Assembly: GCA_020029475.1 (NCBI GenBank)
Contig: JAIBJG010000006.1
Span: forward strand, 1 to 39,653
Length of the DNA: 39,653 nt
Origin: Methanobacteriota archaeon
GTDB taxonomy: Archaea; Thermoplasmatota; Thermoplasmata; RBG-16-68-12
Reading direction: 5' to 3'
Made by a program: the position numbers and the translations under genes
Shown: positions 36,324-39,653 of the stretch, in pieces
How positions within the stretch are numbered: the stretch's first letter is position 1
How the letters are laid out: every line of letters starts with the position of its first letter
Notes under the pieces: model-generated
Told to the model about the DNA's origin: nothing
Seen by the model: only the letters and a program-made list of their open reading frames with translations
Databases searched by the model: none

Positions 36324-37058
36324 GTGGTCCGGATCGGCGGTTCCACGTACAGCAAGCGGCCCTTCGAGCCCCAGGTCCGCGAGCTGAAGGAGGCGGGGTT
36401 CGACTACTGGGAGTTCGACCTCTCGTGGATCGAGCCGACCCCGAAGCTGCAGGCGGAGGCGACCGCCGTCGTGGGGATCCTTCCCGCGGAGACGGCGCAT
36501 CTCCCGCCACCGAGGTTCACGAAGGAGGACCAGGCGCGGTTCCAGAAGTTCCTCGACATCGCCGCCCCTGTCGGGCCGAGGATCTTTAACGTCCACCTGA
36601 TGCCCGCGAAGTCTGCGGCGGGAGTCCTGCTCGATGTCCGCACCGCGTGGCTCGCGGAGCTCGTCGACGCGGCGCACTCACGTGGGCTGACGATCACCCT
36701 GGAGAACGTGGAGGAACCCCTCTCAATTCTCGCTGAGGTCTTCACGCGGATCCCGAGGATGAAGGCATGCCTCGATATCGGGCACGCATCCCTCGACGGG
36801 GACAACGAGCGGCCCTTACAGCTCCTCTCCTTGATCCGCGACCGCCTCGCGCTCGTCCACGCCCACGACAACCGCCAGGGCCACGGTGAGGCGGGGGACC
36901 TGCATCTTCCGCTCGGAAAGGGAACCATCCGGTTGGAGGGGATTCTCCGCGCCTTGAAGGAGAACGGATTCGACGGCCATGTGACCCTCGAGCTGTTCTC
37001 CGGCATGAAGGAGGAGAAAGCGGAGAGCCTGCGCAGGGCCCGTGTGTGGCTCGTGTAG
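36324..37058 (+). CDS. Sugar phosphate isomerase/epimerase (xylose isomerase-like TIM barrel)
   Basis: ELKEAGFDYWEFDLSWIEPTP...LTITLENVEEPL...MKACLDIGHASLDGDN...LALVHAHDNRQGHGEAGDLHLPLGKGTI...VTLELFSG. Confidence 0.88.
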   Translation: MVRIGGSTYSKRPFEPQVRELKEAGFDYWEFDLSWIEPTPKLQAEATAVVGILPAETAHLPPPRFTKEDQARFQKFLDIAAPVGPRIFNVHLMPAKSAAGVLLDVRTAWLAELVDAAHSRGLTITLENVEEPLSILAEVFTRIPRMKACLDIGHASLDGDNERPLQLLSLIRDRLALVHAHDNRQGHGEAGDLHLPLGKGTIRLEGILRALKENGFDGHVTLELFSGMKEEKAESLRRARVWLV

Positions 37059-37137
37059 TAGTTTCGGCCAACCCCGGGGCAAAGTCCCAAGACCCACCGA
37101 AGATTATATCTATATGCATACAAATATGACAATTCCG

Positions 37138-37377
37138 ATGGCGAAGACGATCGCAATCGCCCAAGATGTCTACGAGCTGCTCTCGAACGACAAAGGGGAT
37201 ACTGAGAGCTTTAGCGACGTGATCCGGCGGTGGCGTCGGAACCGAGGAAGCCTCCTGGACTGCTACGGGTTGTGGGGCGACATCCCGGAGAAGGAGTTCA
37301 AGGAGATGGAGAGCGCAATCTATGGGGCCGACCGGCCCGCATCGAAGGAACTGAAGCGCAGGAAGGTCTGGAGATGA
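37138..37377 (+). CDS. VapB-type antitoxin
   Basis: MAKTIAIAQDVYELLSNDKGDTESFSDVIRRWRRNRGSLLDCYGLWGDIPEKEFKEMESAIYG; AT-rich promoter with TTATATCTATATG; ATGA overlap with the PIN gene. Confidence 0.82.
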   Translation: MAKTIAIAQDVYELLSNDKGDTESFSDVIRRWRRNRGSLLDCYGLWGDIPEKEFKEMESAIYGADRPASKELKRRKVWR

Positions 37378-37772
37378 AGCTGCTCGACACGACCCTCTTG
37401 GTGGATTTTCTCCGGCGGCGGGAGGGTGCACGACGCGTCGTCCTGGCCATGGAGGAGAGGGGGGAGCCGGCGGGGACGACCGAGGTCAATGCATTCGAAC
37501 TCCTGCTCGGGGCGTATCCTCGCGGCCGCCTCGACCCGAAACGACTCGCTCCTGTGGAGAAGTTGCTGAATCGACTCGAGGTACTTCCCCTGACCCGCCC
37601 CGCCTCTATGCAAGCCGCGGAAATCCTGTCGAAGTTGCGCGCCGAGGGCCGGGACATTGGACTCTTGGACGCGCTAATCGCGGGAGTCGCGATCGCATCC
37701 GGGTGCGACACGATCGTTACCCGCGACGAGGGTTTCCGACGAATCTCCGGATTGAAAGTGGAGACCTATTGA
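37374..37772 (+). CDS. VapC-type PIN domain toxin
   Basis: MKLLDTTLLVDFLRRRE...TEVNAFELLLGAY...LLDALIAGVAIASGCDTIVTRDEGFRRI; PIN acidic residues present. Confidence 0.92.
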   Translation: MKLLDTTLLVDFLRRREGARRVVLAMEERGEPAGTTEVNAFELLLGAYPRGRLDPKRLAPVEKLLNRLEVLPLTRPASMQAAEILSKLRAEGRDIGLLDALIAGVAIASGCDTIVTRDEGFRRISGLKVETY

Positions 37773-37795
37773 GCACTTTCGGCCATCCCTCCCCC
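37772..37795 (+). promoter_or_regulatory. Shared upstream element, copy 2
   Basis: AGCACTTTCGGCCATCCCTCCCCC right after the vapC stop; TTGATAGG about 29 nt after CACTTTC. Confidence 0.45.
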
Positions 37796-37841
37796 GCTCC
37801 CGTTGATAGGCCGTGGAGCCTCTCTCGGCGGGAGAGCCGCC

Positions 37842-38093
37842 ATGGGCCGCACCGTGCCGACGTACCGCCTCCATACGGAGTCGATCATCAACGAGTGGAT
37901 GGACTACCGCCGCGCCCTCCGGGAGAAGGACCGCGAGGTGTTCGACGAGCTGATGTACAAGGCCCGCCTCCATTCGAGCGCGGGGAGCTACACGGCCCGC
38001 CTCGACCCCGTCGCGACGATGTTCCTGTCGATCCTGCTGGAGATCGAGAAGGAGATTCGAGAGTCGAAGGCGCGGCTCGGCCCCACCGGCTAG
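37842..38093 (+). CDS. DUF8156-like small archaeal protein of unknown function
   Basis: MGRTVPTYRLHTESIINEWMDYRRALREKDREVFDELMYKARLHSSAGSYTARLDPVATMFLSILLEIEKEIRESKARLG; recalled similarity to conserved archaeal MGRTVPxxR... proteins. Confidence 0.7.
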   Translation: MGRTVPTYRLHTESIINEWMDYRRALREKDREVFDELMYKARLHSSAGSYTARLDPVATMFLSILLEIEKEIRESKARLGPTG

Positions 38094-38131
38094 GATTCAC
38101 AATTATCTCTAGGAAGGGCATACGCAATCTG

Positions 38132-38683
38132 ATGCATGGGAGTCCGGATTGGAGGGAACGCACAAGGAAAGTTCTCTACCCCGCGGACCCGGATGATGCC
38201 GACACCCTCACCGAGGGGATTTGGGTTCTCCCCCTGGTGGGCGATGAAAACGAGGGGACGGGAATCATTCTCAACACCTCCGTCTCCGGGGAAACGCGTT
38301 TCCAGACAGGTGATCTCGCGACGTGGATTTCCGCGAACCCGGCCACGCAGAAAGCGGAAATCGTATCCTCCATGCGGACCGACTGGGACTTGGCGGAGCC
38401 GCTTGAGGCCTTCCTCGCCCGGGCGGGAATCGCCCTCGCCCAAGCGTACCACGCCGAAAACGAGTCGCGACGGAAGGAGCGCGTCAAGACGATGGCGATT
38501 CTCCGTTGCGAGCTCTGCGGCGAACCGGGAATCGGTCGTCTCCTTCCAGACGAAGTGTGGCATGCGATTATCCCCGCGGAGCACCAATCCAAGGCGCTTT
38601 GCGATTCCTGCATCAATCGGTTCGAACTGGCGTCGCGGGAACGCGAGACCCCACGGTCGCGATGGGCCTTCTGGAGACGATGA
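38132..38683 (+). CDS. Hypothetical protein with C-terminal CxxC..CxxC
   Basis: MHGSPDWRERTRKVLYPADPDDADTLTEGIWVLPLVGDENEGTGIILNTS...; CELCGEPGIGRLLPDEVWHAIIPAEHQSKALCDSCINRFE. Confidence 0.6.
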   Translation: MHGSPDWRERTRKVLYPADPDDADTLTEGIWVLPLVGDENEGTGIILNTSVSGETRFQTGDLATWISANPATQKAEIVSSMRTDWDLAEPLEAFLARAGIALAQAYHAENESRRKERVKTMAILRCELCGEPGIGRLLPDEVWHAIIPAEHQSKALCDSCINRFELASRERETPRSRWAFWRR

Positions 38684-38706
38684 AGCGCACCCCGTCTGAT
38701 GCCGTG

Positions 38707-38728
38707 GGCACTTTCACCCACCTCCCCC
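38707..38728 (+). promoter_or_regulatory. Shared upstream element, copy 3
   Basis: GGCACTTTCACCCACCTCCCCC; TTAA begins about 30 nt after CACTTTC. Confidence 0.55.
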
Positions 38729-38783
38729 GCCCTCCCCCTTAACCGCCCGCCATGAAATCCTCATTCCAAGGGGGAGTCGTCCC

Positions 38784-39653
38784 ACGCAGGGCTGGCTCAT
38801 CGACGCGTATCCGGACTACGAGAAGGACACGATCGTCCTGTGGCTCTGGAACCAGGACGGGGCCCACCGCATCGAGGACAAGGCCTTCGAGACGTCGTTC
38901 TACATCCGACCCCCGCCAGCGGAGATCCCGGAGGTCCGGAAGCGGCTGGAGATCCTCGACCAGGTGAAGGAGGTCCGCGAGGTCGAGCGGCGGGTGGACA
39001 TCGGGAGCGAGGACACCGTGCCCGTCCTCGAGGTCGTCCCCCGCCACTACCGGGAGCTCCAGGACATCGCGAAGATCGTGGACTCGAACGGCGGGTACCA
39101 CGACTATGCCCTGTACAACGTGGACCTCCGGTTCGGCCAGCGATACTGCATCAAGCACGCGATCTTCCCGTTCGGCCTCCTGTGGACGAACAACGGCCGG
39201 TGGCGGGCGGAGGAGGAGCAGTTCGCCCTCGACTACCCGATCCCGCCGCTGCGGCCCGCCCTGCTCGACCTTCGCGTGGACACGCCCCTCGGAATCCCGC
39301 GGTTCCAGGACAAGCTCCTCAGCGCGCGGGTCGGCGACATCGAGGTGGGCGGGAGCGAGTCCGAGATTCTCGAGAGGCTGAACGCCGCAGTGAAGGACCT
39401 CGACCCGGACGTCGTCCTCACGGACAACGGGGACGCGTTCCTCATGCCGTACCTCGCGAGGAAGGCCGCGGAGCACGCGGTCCCCCTGCAGCTCGGGAGG
39501 GACCCGGACCGGTTCGTGGAGAGGCGGGGAAAATCGTACTTCACGTACGGGAAAATCGTGTACAAGCCCGGGCAGTACCTCCTGAAGGGGCGGCTCCACC
39601 TGGACCGCGGGCACTTCGCGTTCCGGGAGGCCGCGATGGCGGGGCTCGCGGAG
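38784..39653 (+). CDS. Family B DNA polymerase, N-terminal/exonuclease region, exonuclease motifs degenerate (partial, runs off right edge; start unresolved)
   Basis: Manual translation: TQGWLIDAYPDYEKDTIVLWLWNQDGAHRIEDKAFETSFYIRPP...YHDYALYNVDLRFGQRYCIKHAIFPFGLLW...PALLDLRVDTPLGIPRFQDKLLSA...DLDPDVVLTDNGDAFLMPYLARKA. Confidence 0.8.

Noticed and set aside
1-39653. CRISPR arrays, prophage or integrated plasmid
   Set aside because: No regularly spaced direct repeats, cas genes, capsid, terminase or integrase seen; the repeated promoter element occurs as isolated single copies.

Overview
High-GC archaeal chromosomal window, most likely Thermoplasmatota/Euryarchaeota by gene content (inference: L40e, fibrillarin, Mre11-Rad50-NurA-HerA, UPF0282, CYTH, family B DNA polymerase, TATA-type promoters, GTGA/ATGA overlaps). 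About 35 genes can be read. Most of the very long ORFs in the supplied track are antisense or out-of-frame shadows caused by GC3 bias. The left part carries XdhC and a MobA-XdhC fusion (running off the left edge), an L40e gene plus a small L40e paralog, DUF1801, TfoX, a Dyp peroxidase, an ABC exporter, fibrillarin, three translationally coupled TPR genes, a TnpB remnant, UPF0282, CYTH and two ankyrin genes. The centre carries IscA-like, a pilin-like VWA protein, a divergent FtsZ-like protein and an mre11-rad50-nurA-herA operon. The right part carries radical SAM, membrane/zinc-ribbon genes, a degenerate RecA-fold protein, an SDR, a dehydratase, VapBC, a DUF8156-like small protein and the start of a PolB with eroded exonuclease motifs. 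Strongest lead: the degenerate RecA-fold gene, the DUF8156-like gene and the PolB gene are separate transcription units that share a GCACTTTC[G/A]..CC..CCTCCCCC upstream element about 30 nt before a TATA-like box, with a weaker version before mre11. This looks like a candidate DNA-damage or mutasome-like regulon. Rad50 in this window also lacks any CxxC zinc hook. No tRNA, rRNA or CRISPR was recognised.
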